The position numbers were made by a program, and so were the translations under genes. A stretch of DNA of 64,000 nt from Peptoniphilus raoultii (GTDB lineage Bacteria > Bacillota > Clostridia > Tissierellales > Peptoniphilaceae): assembly GCF_900099555.1 (NCBI RefSeq), contig NZ_FMWM01000002.1:1423629-1487628 (forward strand), written 5' to 3'. The notes under the pieces were generated by a model. That model made no database searches. It was not told where the DNA came from and saw nothing but the letters and a program-made list of their open reading frames with translations. Below are positions 35,720 through 45,360 of this stretch, in pieces. The number at the start of each line of letters is the position of its first letter. The first letter of the stretch is position 1.

Positions 35720-37181
35720 TATTTTCTCCCAAAATTTCTTTAACCGTATTTTTAATTTCTTCCTTGTCGATAATCTTGTCTTGCAGCAATTTTTTCTTAT
35801 CTAAGCTCTTTAAATTTTCAGGAACTTCGATAGATGTTTTTTTGTGGATTTTTTCAATTAAATCAAATTCATTTTCACAATTAATCTTTAAAGCCTCTCC
35901 TATGGATTTTGGAAACTTATAAGGAGATGCTGTTGAAGCAATAATAATTTTTCTAGGATCTCCGCTTTCTTCCCTGTACTTTTGGCAAGCTCCATAACAA
36001 ACTGCTGTGTGAGTATCCATTAAATATGAATTTTCATCAAAAATTTGTCCAATTAAGTCTATTACTTCCCAATCTTCCATGTAATATCCTTTAAATTCTT
36101 CTAAAGACTTTAAAAGTTTCTCTGAGAGTTTATAAGACTTATTATTTTTAAGGTCTTCCATAAATTTTTTTGTTTCTTGTGGAGCCTTTAAAAATAAAAG
36201 TCTTTCCAAATTTGAGGAGATTAAAATATCCATTGACGGAGAATTAGTCTTATAAAATTCCCTATCTGCATTGTAAACTCCAGTCTTAAAAAATTCACTT
36301 AAGACATTATTCCTGTTGGAAGCCACAATAAAATTTTTGATCCTTAGACCCATTTCTTTTGCTAAATAAGAAGCTAAAATATTCCCAAAATTTCCTGTAG
36401 GAACCCCTATATTTATTTCCTCCCCATCTTCTATTTCCCCACTTTTTACAAGTTTATAGTAGGCATAAAAATAATAGACAATTTGGGGAACAAGTCTTCC
36501 AATATTTATGGAATTTGCTGATGATAATCTTATAGATTTTTCCTTAAAAAATTTTTCCAAGTCTTTGTCATTAAAAATTGTCTTAAGGGCACTTTGGGCT
36601 TCGTCAAAATTTCCCAGAATTCCAATAGCGTGACAATTTTTTCCTTCTTGGGTCATCATTTGATATTTTTGTACGATAGAAACTCCCTCTGTTGGATAAA
36701 AAACAATGATTTCAGTATCATCTAAATCCTTAAAAGCTGCAAGGGCAGCCTTCCCCGTATCTCCTGAAGTGGCGGTTAATATGGCAATTTTTTCTTGGCC
36801 CTTTTTTGCCATCTTTATAAAATAGGGAAGAAGGGAAAGAGCGAAATCCTTAAAGGCTGCTGTCCTGCCATAGTAAAGCTCCATTAAATAGAAATCATCT
36901 ACTTTTTTAAGATCAAGACAATTTTCCTTAGAAAAATTTTCCTTAGAATAAGCTAAATTTATAGCATCTTTTAATTCATTCTCATTTAGATCATCAAAGA
37001 TTTGCGAAATTATAGCATAAGCAAATTCCCTATAATCCATTTTTTCTTTTATTTTACTAGATAAATTTATTTTTTTTAATTCTTCAGGCATAAAAAGACC
37101 GCCGTCAGAGGCAATGCCCCTTAAAATAGCTTCTTTTGTTGATAAGGCCTTGTCATTTAATCTTGTTGAAATATATTTCAT
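35709..37181 (-). CDS. thrC: threonine synthase
   Basis: 490 residues, fold type II PLP enzyme of the long ThrC class. N-terminal MKYISTRLNDKALSTKEAIL; PLP Lys within YYGRTAAFKDFALSLLP; LTATSGDTGKAALAAF; GVPTGNFGNILASYLAKEM. It converts phosphohomoserine to threonine. Its ATG overlaps the proA stop (TAATG). Confidence 0.95.
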   Translation of the reverse strand: MKYISTRLNDKALSTKEAILRGIASDGGLFMPEELKKINLSSKIKEKMDYREFAYAIISQIFDDLNENELKDAINLAYSKENFSKENCLDLKKVDDFYLMELYYGRTAAFKDFALSLLPYFIKMAKKGQEKIAILTATSGDTGKAALAAFKDLDDTEIIVFYPTEGVSIVQKYQMMTQEGKNCHAIGILGNFDEAQSALKTIFNDKDLEKFFKEKSIRLSSANSINIGRLVPQIVYYFYAYYKLVKSGEIEDGEEINIGVPTGNFGNILASYLAKEMGLRIKNFIVASNRNNVLSEFFKTGVYNADREFYKTNSPSMDILISSNLERLLFLKAPQETKKFMEDLKNNKSYKLSEKLLKSLEEFKGYYMEDWEVIDLIGQIFDENSYLMDTHTAVCYGACQKYREESGDPRKIIIASTASPYKFPKSIGEALKINCENEFDLIEKIHKKTSIEVPENLKSLDKKKLLQDKIIDKEEIKNTVKEILGENNDN

Positions 37182-38449
37182 TATCCCCTCACCTGTCCAC
37201 TTCCAAGGATTATATATTTGCTAGAAACTAAGTCCTTTAGGCCCACTGGTCCCCTAGCATGAAGTTTTTGAGTAGAAATTCCCAGTTCAGCCCCAAAACC
37301 AAATACTCCACCATCAGTAAATCTTGTTGAAGCATTTACATAGCAGGCTGCAGAATCAACTATTTGCGTGAATTTCATGGCATTTTCATAGTCTTCTGTA
37401 ATTATAGCTTCCGAATGACCTGTTGAATATTTATAAATATGGTCAAGCGCTTCATCAAGAGATGAAACAATTTTCATGGAAAAAGCATAGTCCAAGTACT
37501 CTCTTCCATACTCTTCTTCATTTGCCTTATAAATATTTTTTAAAAGTTTTTGAGATTTTTCGCAGCCATATACCTTAATCTTATATTTATCAATTAAATT
37601 TTGAAGCTTTTCAAAAAAATCTTTTTCTACATCTTCATGAACTAGAAGACTTTCCATTGCATTGCAAACTCCAATTCTTTGAGTTTTTGCATTTTCAATT
37701 ATTTTTATAGCCATATCAATCTCAGCAGATTTATCAACAAAGATATGGCAGTTTCCCACACCTGTTTTTAAAACAGGAACTTTTGCATTTTCCACAACAG
37801 AATTTATAAGGGAAGCTGATCCCCTTGGCACTAATAAATCAACATAGCCAACAAGCTGCATAAGCTCCCTTGAAGATTCTCTACTTGTATTTTCTATGAT
37901 TTGCACTATATCTTCATTTAAATTTAAATTTTTAAGAGCCTCTCTCATAGCAGATGCAATGGCAATATTTGAATTAATCGCTTCCTTTCCACCCCTTAAA
38001 ATTATGGCAGAACCAGCCTTAATGGCTAGAAGAGCTCCGTCTAAAGTAACATTAGGCCTTGCTTCATAAATTATGGCAATGACCCCCATAGGCACTGTTC
38101 TCTTTTCAATATTTAATCCATCTTCACTTACAAAGGCATAGTCACTTCTGCCTACTGGATCCTCTAAAGTTATAACCTTGTCAATTGACTTAGCCATATC
38201 ATCAAGTCTTTGTTCATTTAAAAGAAGCCTGTCCATAAACCCCTCTTTTAAATTTACTTTTTTCCCATTTTCAAGGTCCTTTTTATTTTCTTCTAAAATG
38301 TGATCTTTATTTTTAATTAGGCAATTTTTTATTTCAGCCAGGATTTTATTTTTATCCCTATTTGACATTGTAAATAGGTCTCTTGAAGCCTGTTTTGCCT
38401 TTTTACCTATTTCTAGCACTTCATCTTTTAAAGAAAGTTCCAACTTCAT
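37181..38449 (-). CDS. proA: glutamate-5-semialdehyde dehydrogenase (gamma-glutamyl phosphate reductase)
   Basis: 422 residues from ATG 38449. ALDH-superfamily features: VPMGVIAIIYEARPNVTLDG, LRGGKEAINSN, catalytic Cys in GVCNAMESLLVHEDV, and the ProA tail STQKLHARGPVGLKDLVSSK. It reduces glutamyl-5-phosphate for proline synthesis. The start is not certain: GGAGG is only 3 bases before the ATG and 9 bases before an in-frame TTG at 38440. It overlaps proB by 29 bases. Confidence 0.94.
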   Translation of the reverse strand: MKLELSLKDEVLEIGKKAKQASRDLFTMSNRDKNKILAEIKNCLIKNKDHILEENKKDLENGKKVNLKEGFMDRLLLNEQRLDDMAKSIDKVITLEDPVGRSDYAFVSEDGLNIEKRTVPMGVIAIIYEARPNVTLDGALLAIKAGSAIILRGGKEAINSNIAIASAMREALKNLNLNEDIVQIIENTSRESSRELMQLVGYVDLLVPRGSASLINSVVENAKVPVLKTGVGNCHIFVDKSAEIDMAIKIIENAKTQRIGVCNAMESLLVHEDVEKDFFEKLQNLIDKYKIKVYGCEKSQKLLKNIYKANEEEYGREYLDYAFSMKIVSSLDEALDHIYKYSTGHSEAIITEDYENAMKFTQIVDSAACYVNASTRFTDGGVFGFGAELGISTQKLHARGPVGLKDLVSSKYIILGSGQVRG

Positions 38450-39203
38450 CACCCTCCATGATTTTTCTAATTATATTAAAATCTTTTGCATTAGCGATTA
38501 CAACTTCTGTCCCTTTTTCAAGGGCCATTTTAGCTGCATTTATTTTTGTAGTCATACCACCAACCCCAACATTTGATTCTGTTTCCTTGGCAAAATCTTC
38601 AACATCCTTTATGTTTTCCACTAGGGAAATTATCTTAGCATCCTTATTTTTTCTTGGATCATCCGTATATAGACCGTCAATATCAGAAAGCATAATTAAA
38701 AGATCAGCCTTGCAAAGTTTTGCAATAATAGCTGATAGGGTGTCATTATCTCCAAATTTAATTTCAAAAGTTGAAATTGTGTCATTTTCATTTACTATGG
38801 GAATTACATCCATGGCCGCCAAAGTTGAAAGGGTATTTTTTGTATTTTCATTCATATTTAGGTCTTTTTCAATATGTTTAGTCAGCAATATTTGTGCGGG
38901 TGAATAACCATAGTGATTTAAAGACCTATCATATATATTAATTAGGGCAACTTGACCGACAGCTGCTGCAGCCTGTTTTGTTGCTGTATCCTTTGGTCTT
39001 TCAGTAAGCTTTAATTTTTTTCTGCCAGCAGCAATTGCCCCAGAAGAAACCAAAATTACATTTATGCCATTATTTTTTAAATTTGCAAGTTCAAAGCATA
39101 GGTCATCAATTTTTGAAAGATTTATAGATCCATCTTCATGAGTTATTGATGAAGATCCAACTTTTATAACTACTGTCTTTATATCTTTAGTAAATTTTCT
39201 CAT
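38421..39203 (-). CDS. proB: glutamate 5-kinase, short form without PUA domain
   Basis: 260 residues. The amino-acid-kinase fold shows VVIKVGSSSIT near the N-terminus, VSSGAIAAGRKKL, NENDTISTFEIKFGDNDTLS and GVGGMTTKINAAKMALEKG. The C-terminal PUA domain of the E. coli enzyme is absent, as in many Firmicutes. It makes glutamyl-5-phosphate, shared at the glutamate node with the arg operon 10 kb away. First gene of the long proB-to-aroE run; AAGGTGG precedes the ATG. Confidence 0.95.
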   Translation of the reverse strand: MRKFTKDIKTVVIKVGSSSITHEDGSINLSKIDDLCFELANLKNNGINVILVSSGAIAAGRKKLKLTERPKDTATKQAAAAVGQVALINIYDRSLNHYGYSPAQILLTKHIEKDLNMNENTKNTLSTLAAMDVIPIVNENDTISTFEIKFGDNDTLSAIIAKLCKADLLIMLSDIDGLYTDDPRKNKDAKIISLVENIKDVEDFAKETESNVGVGGMTTKINAAKMALEKGTEVVIANAKDFNIIRKIMEGDEVGTFFKR

Positions 39204-39239
39204 ATGTTACCACCTTTAAATATCACTAGTGTTTTTTAT

Positions 39240-39268
39240 AATATACTTAAAAAAAAGCCATTAGTCAA
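39240..39268 (-). promoter_or_regulatory. promoter of proB operon
   Basis: Minus strand TTGACT (39268-39263), 17-base spacer, TATATT (39245-39240). The start falls ~30 bases before the proB ATG. Confidence 0.7.
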
Positions 39269-39307
39269 ATGTTTAGACTTAATTTATTAATATTTTATGT
39301 AAAAAAA

Positions 39308-39324
39308 TTGGCCTCTAGGGCCAA
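39308..39324 (-). terminator. terminator of the str operon (after tuf)
   Basis: TTGGCC and GGCCAA pair around a 5-base loop; on the minus strand T7 follows. Confidence 0.92.
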
Positions 39325-39338
39325 CTTTTCTTTATCTT

Positions 39339-40532
39339 TTATTCTATTATTTTTGATACTACTCCTGATGCAACTGTTCTTCCGCCTTCTCGAATGGCAA
39401 ATCTTAGTCCTTCGTCCATTGCTATTGGGGTTATTAGTGTTACTGTAAATGTTGCATTGTCTCCTGGCATTACCATTTCTGCTCCTTCTGGTAATTGGAT
39501 GTCTCCTGTTACGTCTGTTGTTCTAAAGTAGAATTGTGGTCTGTAGCCGTTGAAGAATGGTGTGTGTCTTCCGCCTTCTTCTTTGGTTAGTACGTATACT
39601 TCTGCTTCGAATTTTGTGTGGGGTTTTATTGTTCCTGGTTTTGCTAGTACTTGACCTCTTTCGATTTCGTTTCTTTGTACTCCTCTTAGTAGTAAGCCTA
39701 CGTTGTCTCCTGCTTCTGCTTGGTCTAGTTGTTTTTTGAACATTTCTACACCTGTTACTACTACGTCTCTTTTTTCGTTTGTTAGGCCTACGATTTCTAC
39801 TGTGTCTCCTACTTTTACTGTTCCTCTTTCTACTCTTCCTGTTGCTACTGTTCCTCTTCCTGTGATTGAGAAGATGTCTTCTACTGGCATTAGGAATGGG
39901 TGGTCGATGTCTCTTGCTGGGGTTGGAATGTATTCATCTACTGCGTCCATTAGTTTTAGGATTTTGTCTCCCCATTCTCCGTCTGGTTCTTCTAGGGCTT
40001 TTAGGGCTGATCCTACTACTATTGGTGTGTTGTCTCCGTCAAAGTCGTATTCTGATAGTAGATCTCTTACTTCCATTTCTACTAGTTCGATTAGTTCTGG
40101 ATCGTCTACTTGGTCTTCTTTATTTAGGAATACTACGATTTTTGGTACACCTACTTGTCTTGCTAGTAGGATGTGTTCTCTTGTTTGTGGCATTGGTCCG
40201 TCTGCTGCACTTACTACTAGGATTGCTCCGTCCATTTGGGCTGCTCCTGTGATCATGTTCTTTACGTAGTCGGCGTGGCCTGGACAGTCTACGTGGGCGT
40301 AGTGTCTTTTTTCTGTTTCGTATTCTACGTGGGATGTTGAGATTGTGATTCCTCTTTCTCTTTCTTCTGGTGCTTTATCAATGTGGGCGTAGTCTACGAA
40401 TTCTCCTGATCCAAATCTTTTGTTTAGGATTAGGGTTATTGCTGCTGTTAATGTTGTTTTACCATGGTCTACGTGGCCTATTGTTCCTACGTTTACATGG
40501 GGTTTGTTTCTTTCAAATTTTGCTTTTGCCAT
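39339..40532 (-). CDS. tuf: translation elongation factor Tu
   Basis: 397 residues. GHVDHGKTT (P-loop), [20 protein letters not shown] and NKEDQVDD are the GTPase motifs; domains 2 and 3 follow ([16 protein letters not shown] insert, [30 protein letters not shown]). EF-Tu brings aminoacyl-tRNA to the ribosome. It is the last gene of rpsL-rpsG-fusA-tuf. Its base use is odd: a sampled 60-base stretch (39841-39900) has 27 G/C, and it strongly favours CTA, ATC, TTC, GTA and ACA codons, unlike fusA next door. Confidence 0.98.
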   Translation of the reverse strand: MAKAKFERNKPHVNVGTIGHVDHGKTTLTAAITLILNKRFGSGEFVDYAHIDKAPEERERGITISTSHVEYETEKRHYAHVDCPGHADYVKNMITGAAQMDGAILVVSAADGPMPQTREHILLARQVGVPKIVVFLNKEDQVDDPELIELVEMEVRDLLSEYDFDGDNTPIVVGSALKALEEPDGEWGDKILKLMDAVDEYIPTPARDIDHPFLMPVEDIFSITGRGTVATGRVERGTVKVGDTVEIVGLTNEKRDVVVTGVEMFKKQLDQAEAGDNVGLLLRGVQRNEIERGQVLAKPGTIKPHTKFEAEVYVLTKEEGGRHTPFFNGYRPQFYFRTTDVTGDIQLPEGAEMVMPGDNATFTVTLITPIAMDEGLRFAIREGGRTVASGVVSKIIE

Positions 40533-40550
40533 TATTTTTCCTCCTAAGAA

Positions 40551-42626
40551 TTACTTATTCTTTTTATCTCCAATAACTTCTTCTGCAATTGACTTTGGAA
40601 CTTCTTCATAGTGGTCAAATTGCATTGAATAATTTGCTCTACCTTGTGTATTAGAACGCAAGCTAGTTGCATAACCAAACATTTCTGCTAGAGGTACATA
40701 ACAAGTAACAATTTGAGCTCCTGCTACAAGTTCCATACCTTCCATTCTTCCACGTCTTGAATTTATATCTCCAATTACATCTCCCATATATTCTTCAGGA
40801 GTTGTAATTTCTACTTTCATCATTGGTTCAAGAAGAACTGGGCCTGCTTTTGCAAGGGCATCTCTTAATGCCATAGAACCTGCAATTTTGAAAGCCATTT
40901 CTGATGAATCGACATCATGGAAAGAACCGTCATAAAGGGTAACTTTAATATCTAATACTTCATATCCTCCAAGTACACCTGATTGAAGAGCTTCTTCAAT
41001 ACCTTGTTGAGTTGGTCCAATAAATTCTTTTGGAATAGCACCACCAACAATGGCATTTTCAAATACAAATCCTTCGCCTGGTTTTAATGGTTCAACTTTA
41101 ATCTTAGCATGACCATATTGACCACGACCACCTGATTGACGAACGTATTTACCTTCGCCTTCAGCTCCCTTTGTAATTGATTCTCTATAAGATACTTGTG
41201 GATTACCAATATTAGCTTCAACTTTAAATTCTCTTAAAAGTCTATCAACAATGATATCTAAGTGAAGTTCTCCCATACCAGATATAATTGTTTGACCAGT
41301 TTCTTCATCTGTATAAGTTCTGAAAGTTGGATCTTCTTCTGCAAGTTTTTGTAGTGCTATTGCCATCTTATCTTGAGATGCCTTTGTTTTAGGTTCAATA
41401 GCAACTGAAATAACTGGTTCTGGGAATTCCATATTTTCAAGTATAACTTGTTCTTTTTCATCGCAAAGTGTATCGCCTGTTGTTGTGTCTTTTAGACCAA
41501 CGGCAGCTGCAATTTCACCAGCGTAAATTTCATTTATTTCATTTCTTTTATTTGCGTGCATTTGTAGAATTCTTCCTACTCTTTCACGCTTGCCTTTTGT
41601 TGAATTCATTACATATGAGCCAGCCTTTAAAACGCCTGAATAAACTCTAAAGTATGCAAGTTTACCAACATAGGGATCTGTAACTATTTTAAAAGCTAGG
41701 GCTGAAAATGGTTCTTTATCTGATGCGTGACGATCAACTTCATTTCCATCAAGATCTGTACCTACAATTGCAGGAATATCTATTGGAGATGGTAGATAAT
41801 CAATAACTGCGTCAAGTAGTAATTGAACCCCCTTATTTTTGTAAGATGAACCGCAAGAAACAGGTGTTAATTGAACTGCAAGTGTTCCTTTTCTAATGGC
41901 TCTCTTAATAAGTTCGTTTGAAATATCTTCGCCTTCCAAATACTTATCCATAAGTTCTTCATCAAAATCGGCTACTTTTTCAATCAAATTTTCTCTATAT
42001 TTTTCAGCTTGTTCCTTGTATTCTTCAGGAATATCAGTTTTTTCAATGATTGTTCCTAAATCATCCTTATAGATTTCAGCAACCATTTCAACTAAGTCTA
42101 TCATTCCTATAAATGTATCTTCAGCTCCCATTGGGATTTGAATTGGAACAGGATTTCCGTGAAGTTTCTTTTCGATTGTGTCAACTGATCTAAAGAAGTC
42201 AGCTCCTGTAACGTCCATTTTATTAATATGGGCTATTCTTGGTACTTTATATTTGTCAGCTTGTCTCCAAACTGTTTCAGATTGAGGTTCTACCCCTGAT
42301 TTTGCATCAAAAAGAGCAACTGCCCCATCAAGAACTCTTAAGGATCTTTCAACTTCAACTGTAAAGTCAACGTGTCCTGGTGTGTCAATGATATTTAGCC
42401 TGTATCCCTTCCAGTGAGCTGTTGTCGCTGCTGAAGTAATTGTAATACCTCTTTCTTGCTCTTGTTCCATCCAGTCCATTTGAGCAGCACCTTCGTGAGT
42501 TTCTCCAATTTTATGAATTTTGCCCGCATAATATAGGATACGTTCAGTTGTAGTTGTCTTACCGGCATCTATATGAGCCATGATACCTATATTTCTAACT
42601 TTTTCTAGTGGTAGCTCTCTAGGCAT
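40551..42626 (-). CDS. fusA: translation elongation factor G
   Basis: 691 residues, canonical five-domain EF-G. GTPase motifs [34 protein letters not shown] and [10 protein letters not shown]; domain IV/V segments [16 protein letters not shown] and [19 protein letters not shown]. It drives translocation. Placed between rpsG (20-base gap) and tuf (18-base gap). Confidence 0.98.
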   Translation of the reverse strand: MPRELPLEKVRNIGIMAHIDAGKTTTTERILYYAGKIHKIGETHEGAAQMDWMEQEQERGITITSAATTAHWKGYRLNIIDTPGHVDFTVEVERSLRVLDGAVALFDAKSGVEPQSETVWRQADKYKVPRIAHINKMDVTGADFFRSVDTIEKKLHGNPVPIQIPMGAEDTFIGMIDLVEMVAEIYKDDLGTIIEKTDIPEEYKEQAEKYRENLIEKVADFDEELMDKYLEGEDISNELIKRAIRKGTLAVQLTPVSCGSSYKNKGVQLLLDAVIDYLPSPIDIPAIVGTDLDGNEVDRHASDKEPFSALAFKIVTDPYVGKLAYFRVYSGVLKAGSYVMNSTKGKRERVGRILQMHANKRNEINEIYAGEIAAAVGLKDTTTGDTLCDEKEQVILENMEFPEPVISVAIEPKTKASQDKMAIALQKLAEEDPTFRTYTDEETGQTIISGMGELHLDIIVDRLLREFKVEANIGNPQVSYRESITKGAEGEGKYVRQSGGRGQYGHAKIKVEPLKPGEGFVFENAIVGGAIPKEFIGPTQQGIEEALQSGVLGGYEVLDIKVTLYDGSFHDVDSSEMAFKIAGSMALRDALAKAGPVLLEPMMKVEITTPEEYMGDVIGDINSRRGRMEGMELVAGAQIVTCYVPLAEMFGYATSLRSNTQGRANYSMQFDHYEEVPKSIAEEVIGDKKNK

Positions 42627-42646
42627 TTTTTTCCTCCCTCATTTGT

Positions 42647-43117
42647 TTACCATCTATAGTGTGCAAAGGCCTTATTAGCTTCTGCAGTCCTATGCATTTC
42701 TTCTTTTCTCTTTACACTACCGCCCAAATTATTTGATGCATCCAAAATTTCTTTTGCAAGCCTTTCGTCCATAGTGTGTTCTCCTCTGGCTCTGGCATAT
42801 TTAACTAGCCATCTTAAACCTAAAGTTTGACGTCTTTCAGGTCTAACTTCCATAGGAACTTGGTAAGTCGCCCCACCAATTCTTCTACCTTTTACTTCAA
42901 GTACAGGCATAACATTATTTAAAGCCTTGTAAAATACATCAAGAGCTTCTTCGCCTGTTTGTTCGGCAATTTTTTCAAGTGCGCTATAAACTATTCTTTG
43001 TGCCGTTCCCTTTTTGCCGTCTAACATAACATTGTTAATTAATTTTGTAATTACAACATCGTCATAAACAGGATCGGCCATTACTTCTCTTTTTTGAATA
43101 TGTCCTTTTCTTGGCAT
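42647..43117 (-). CDS. rpsG: 30S ribosomal protein S7
   Basis: 156 residues: [60 protein letters not shown] and [17 protein letters not shown]7 nucleates the 30S head and is a translational regulator of its own operon in E. coli. Second gene of the str operon. Confidence 0.98.
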   Translation of the reverse strand: MPRKGHIQKREVMADPVYDDVVITKLINNVMLDGKKGTAQRIVYSALEKIAEQTGEEALDVFYKALNNVMPVLEVKGRRIGGATYQVPMEVRPERRQTLGLRWLVKYARARGEHTMDERLAKEILDASNNLGGSVKRKEEMHRTAEANKAFAHYRW

Positions 43118-43142
43118 AACTTCCCTCCTTAACCAAATAGTA

Positions 43143-43177
43143 ATTCTTCGGTACTCGGTCTCCCGTTTGCTAAGAAT
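43143..43177 (-). promoter_or_regulatory. candidate regulatory hairpin between rpsL and rpsG
   Basis: ATTCTT (43143-43148) and AAGAAT (43172-43177) enclose an inner CGG/CCG stem within the 84-base gap. In E. coli the corresponding rpsL-rpsG spacer binds S7 for feedback. Only the position is shared, so this is tentative. Confidence 0.35.
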
Positions 43178-43201
43178 CTATAAAAAAATTTAATATTCTT
43201 A

Positions 43202-43615
43202 TTAATTCTTTGGTTTTTTAGTACCGTATTTAGATCTTGCTTGTTTCCTGTCAGTAACGCCTGCTGTATCAAGTGTTCCTCTTATAATGTGATATCTAAC
43301 ACCTGGAAGATCTTTTACTCTTCCTCCACGAATTAGAACAACACTATGTTCTTGCAAGTTGTGTCCGATACCTGGAATGTAAGCCATAACTTCATATCCG
43401 TTTGTTAAACGAACTCTGGCTACCTTTCTTAAAGCTGAGTTAGGTTTTTTTGGTGTAACTGTTCTAACTGCTACACATACTCCTCTTTTTTGTGGAGAAT
43501 TAACTTCAGTTTCTTCTTTTCTTAAGGTATCATAGTTGACATCAAGAGCAGGAGATTTTGATTTAGTTTCTACTTTCTTTCTGCCTGATCTTACAAGTTG
43601 ATTTATTGTTGGCAT
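43202..43615 (-). CDS. rpsL: 30S ribosomal protein S12
   Basis: 137 residues: [60 protein letters not shown] and [21 protein letters not shown]12 lines the decoding centre. The [11 protein letters not shown] stretch keeps Lys at the classic streptomycin-resistance position, i.e. the wild-type form. First gene of the str operon. Confidence 0.98.
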   Translation of the reverse strand: MPTINQLVRSGRKKVETKSKSPALDVNYDTLRKEETEVNSPQKRGVCVAVRTVTPKKPNSALRKVARVRLTNGYEVMAYIPGIGHNLQEHSVVLIRGGRVKDLPGVRYHIIRGTLDTAGVTDRKQARSKYGTKKPKN

Positions 43616-43653
43616 TCCTACACCTCCTTAAAAATTGTACATTATTTAAGACT

Positions 43654-43668
43654 ACCTGTGGGTAGCCT
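43654..43668 (-). promoter_or_regulatory. small hairpin in the rpsL leader
   Basis: CTACC-CACA-GGTAG on the minus strand, between the promoter and the rpsL ribosome-binding site. It may stabilise the mRNA or act in autoregulation. Confidence 0.4.
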
Positions 43669-43689
43669 CAAATCTCTAAATACTTAGTA

Positions 43690-43718
43690 ATTTTACCATT
43701 AAAGCTTTTAAGTGTCAA
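43690..43718 (-). promoter_or_regulatory. promoter of the str operon
   Basis: Minus strand consensus -35 TTGACA (43718-43713), 17-base spacer, TAAAAT (43695-43690). The leader to rpsL is ~65 bases. rpoBC are not directly upstream here, so the operon has its own promoter. Confidence 0.85.
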
Positions 43719-43915
43719 TTAAAAGTTCCTTTAATTTCTGCAATTTATTGGATTTTTTTACAATTATTTCCTTTATACATATTTTATATATGAATTTGTT
43801 GAATTCCACTTAAATTTTTTCAAAATATACCTGTTTTTTTTATAATAGTAATTTCTTAAAATTTTTTAAAATCTTATCTTTTATAATTAAAATATAAATA
43901 TATTGGAGGTTTCAT

Positions 43916-45307
43916 ATGAACAAAAAATTTGCAGCAGGTATTTTAACACTTGCAATGATTTCATCAACAGTTACTTCTACTTTTGCCTTTAATTTTCCAA
44001 AACTTGGAAAAGCAAATGACAATGCTCAAAAAGTTGAAGAACTGAGAAAGATTAATATTGTATCAGGCTATGCTGATGGAAGCCTTGGCCTTGATAAAAA
44101 TCTTACAAGATCCGAACTTACAAAGCTTGTAGTCTATGCCATTGGCGAAGATAAAAAAGCAGCTGAATTAAAAGATAAGGAAAGCACTTTTAAAGATGTT
44201 AAAAAAGAATATTGGGCTAACGGTATTATTAATACTGCCGTTAATTTAAAAAATGAAAAGGGCTTATCTTTAATTAGTGGATATCCTGATATGACTTTTA
44301 AGGGTGATAGTAATATTACTTATGCTGAACTTGTAAAAATCCTTGACGTTTTAAAAAATCCATCTGTAGACGAAGCTAAAGTAAAGGAAATGAAGTGGCC
44401 CGATTCATGGATTAAAATGGGTGATGACCTAAAGATTACTGGCAAAGACCTTGGAGTTGAAATTAAAGACTATTCTAAGGATGCCATAAGATCAGACGCT
44501 TTTGTTATGATTTATAATGCAATTGTTTCTGATGCTAAAGTCGAAGAAAAGAAAGATCAAAAATCTGAAGAAATTAAAATTGAAGATGTTAAGGCTGGGG
44601 TAAAATCTTTTGTAGAATTACTTGAAAAAGGAAATGTAGTTTCTGACCTTGAAAAGGTTTCTTCCAAAGATGGTTTTGAAGCAAGAATCCCTACTAGCGA
44701 ATTAGCTCTTAAAGACTTAAAGGCAGGAATTGAAAGAGCAAAAATCCTTGTTGACAAAAAAGACTTAAGTCCTGCTGAAGAAAAGGAACTAAGAGATCTT
44801 CTTCCGAAAGTTCATGAAAAGAAAGACCTTTTAACTGGTGGTTTAGCAAAACTTGCAACAAATTTTGCTGTTGACTGGAATACACAAGTAAATAGGGATT
44901 TCAAAGCAAGCCATGGAAAGGATTATACTAAACTTACTGATAACAAAATTGTAATTAAATCTAAGGCTGCAAGTCTTGACCAAGGTAAAATTGCTGTTAT
45001 GCTAAATGCTGTTAAAGATTCTGATTATAAGGATTCAAGCCTTGATCTTAAAACTGGAGCAACTCCAAAATATAAGAAATTTAAAGTTGATCCTAAGTAC
45101 TATGAAGTTTCAAAAACTGATGATGGCTATGTTATTAATTTAAAGACAAATGAAGCTGGATATGAAGAAGCTATGAAAGATGTTAGAATTCTTAAACCTG
45201 TGGTTCACTATGTTTTAGGAGAACAAAAGGCAGTTCGTGACGGCAAAGACATAGTCGCTAAAGTTCTTATTGAAAATGGCGATTTAGTTTTCATTCCTGA
45301 AAAATAA
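43916..45307 (+). CDS. S-layer-homology domain protein with unassigned C-terminal region
   Basis: 463 residues. Signal peptide MNKKFAAGILTLAMISSTVT, cleavage near TFA at ~24. Three SLH-type repeats occupy ~33-215: KINIVSGYADGSLGLDKNLT, LISGYPDMTFKGDSNITYAE and a degenerate third. A helical segment follows (~215-315), then a ~140-residue C-terminal domain (VDWNTQVNRDFKASHGKDYT; KYKKFKVDPKYYEVSKTDDG) that I do not recognise. SLH at the N-terminus, opposite to the large protein at 2.8-6.6 kb, suggests a different display geometry. GGAGG precedes the ATG. Envelope anchoring is well supported; function is not. Confidence 0.85.
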   Translation: MNKKFAAGILTLAMISSTVTSTFAFNFPKLGKANDNAQKVEELRKINIVSGYADGSLGLDKNLTRSELTKLVVYAIGEDKKAAELKDKESTFKDVKKEYWANGIINTAVNLKNEKGLSLISGYPDMTFKGDSNITYAELVKILDVLKNPSVDEAKVKEMKWPDSWIKMGDDLKITGKDLGVEIKDYSKDAIRSDAFVMIYNAIVSDAKVEEKKDQKSEEIKIEDVKAGVKSFVELLEKGNVVSDLEKVSSKDGFEARIPTSELALKDLKAGIERAKILVDKKDLSPAEEKELRDLLPKVHEKKDLLTGGLAKLATNFAVDWNTQVNRDFKASHGKDYTKLTDNKIVIKSKAASLDQGKIAVMLNAVKDSDYKDSSLDLKTGATPKYKKFKVDPKYYEVSKTDDGYVINLKTNEAGYEEAMKDVRILKPVVHYVLGEQKAVRDGKDIVAKVLIENGDLVFIPEK

Positions 45308-45323
45308 AAATATATAAAAAATT

Positions 45324-45355
45324 ATCGGGTTTATCTCACAATTGATAATCCCGAT
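45324..45355. terminator. bidirectional terminator between SLH gene and histidine kinase gene
   Basis: ATCGGGTTTATC (45324-45335) pairs with GATAATCCCGAT (45344-45355), one mismatch, with A/T runs on both sides. It serves both convergent genes. Confidence 0.92.
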
Positions 45356-45360
45356 TTTTT

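Noticed and set aside
39557-40269. Long plus-strand frames opposite tuf (up to 188 codons)
   Set aside because: They result from the biased codon use of tuf on the other strand; sequence is Leu/Arg or Ser/Thr runs without a family.
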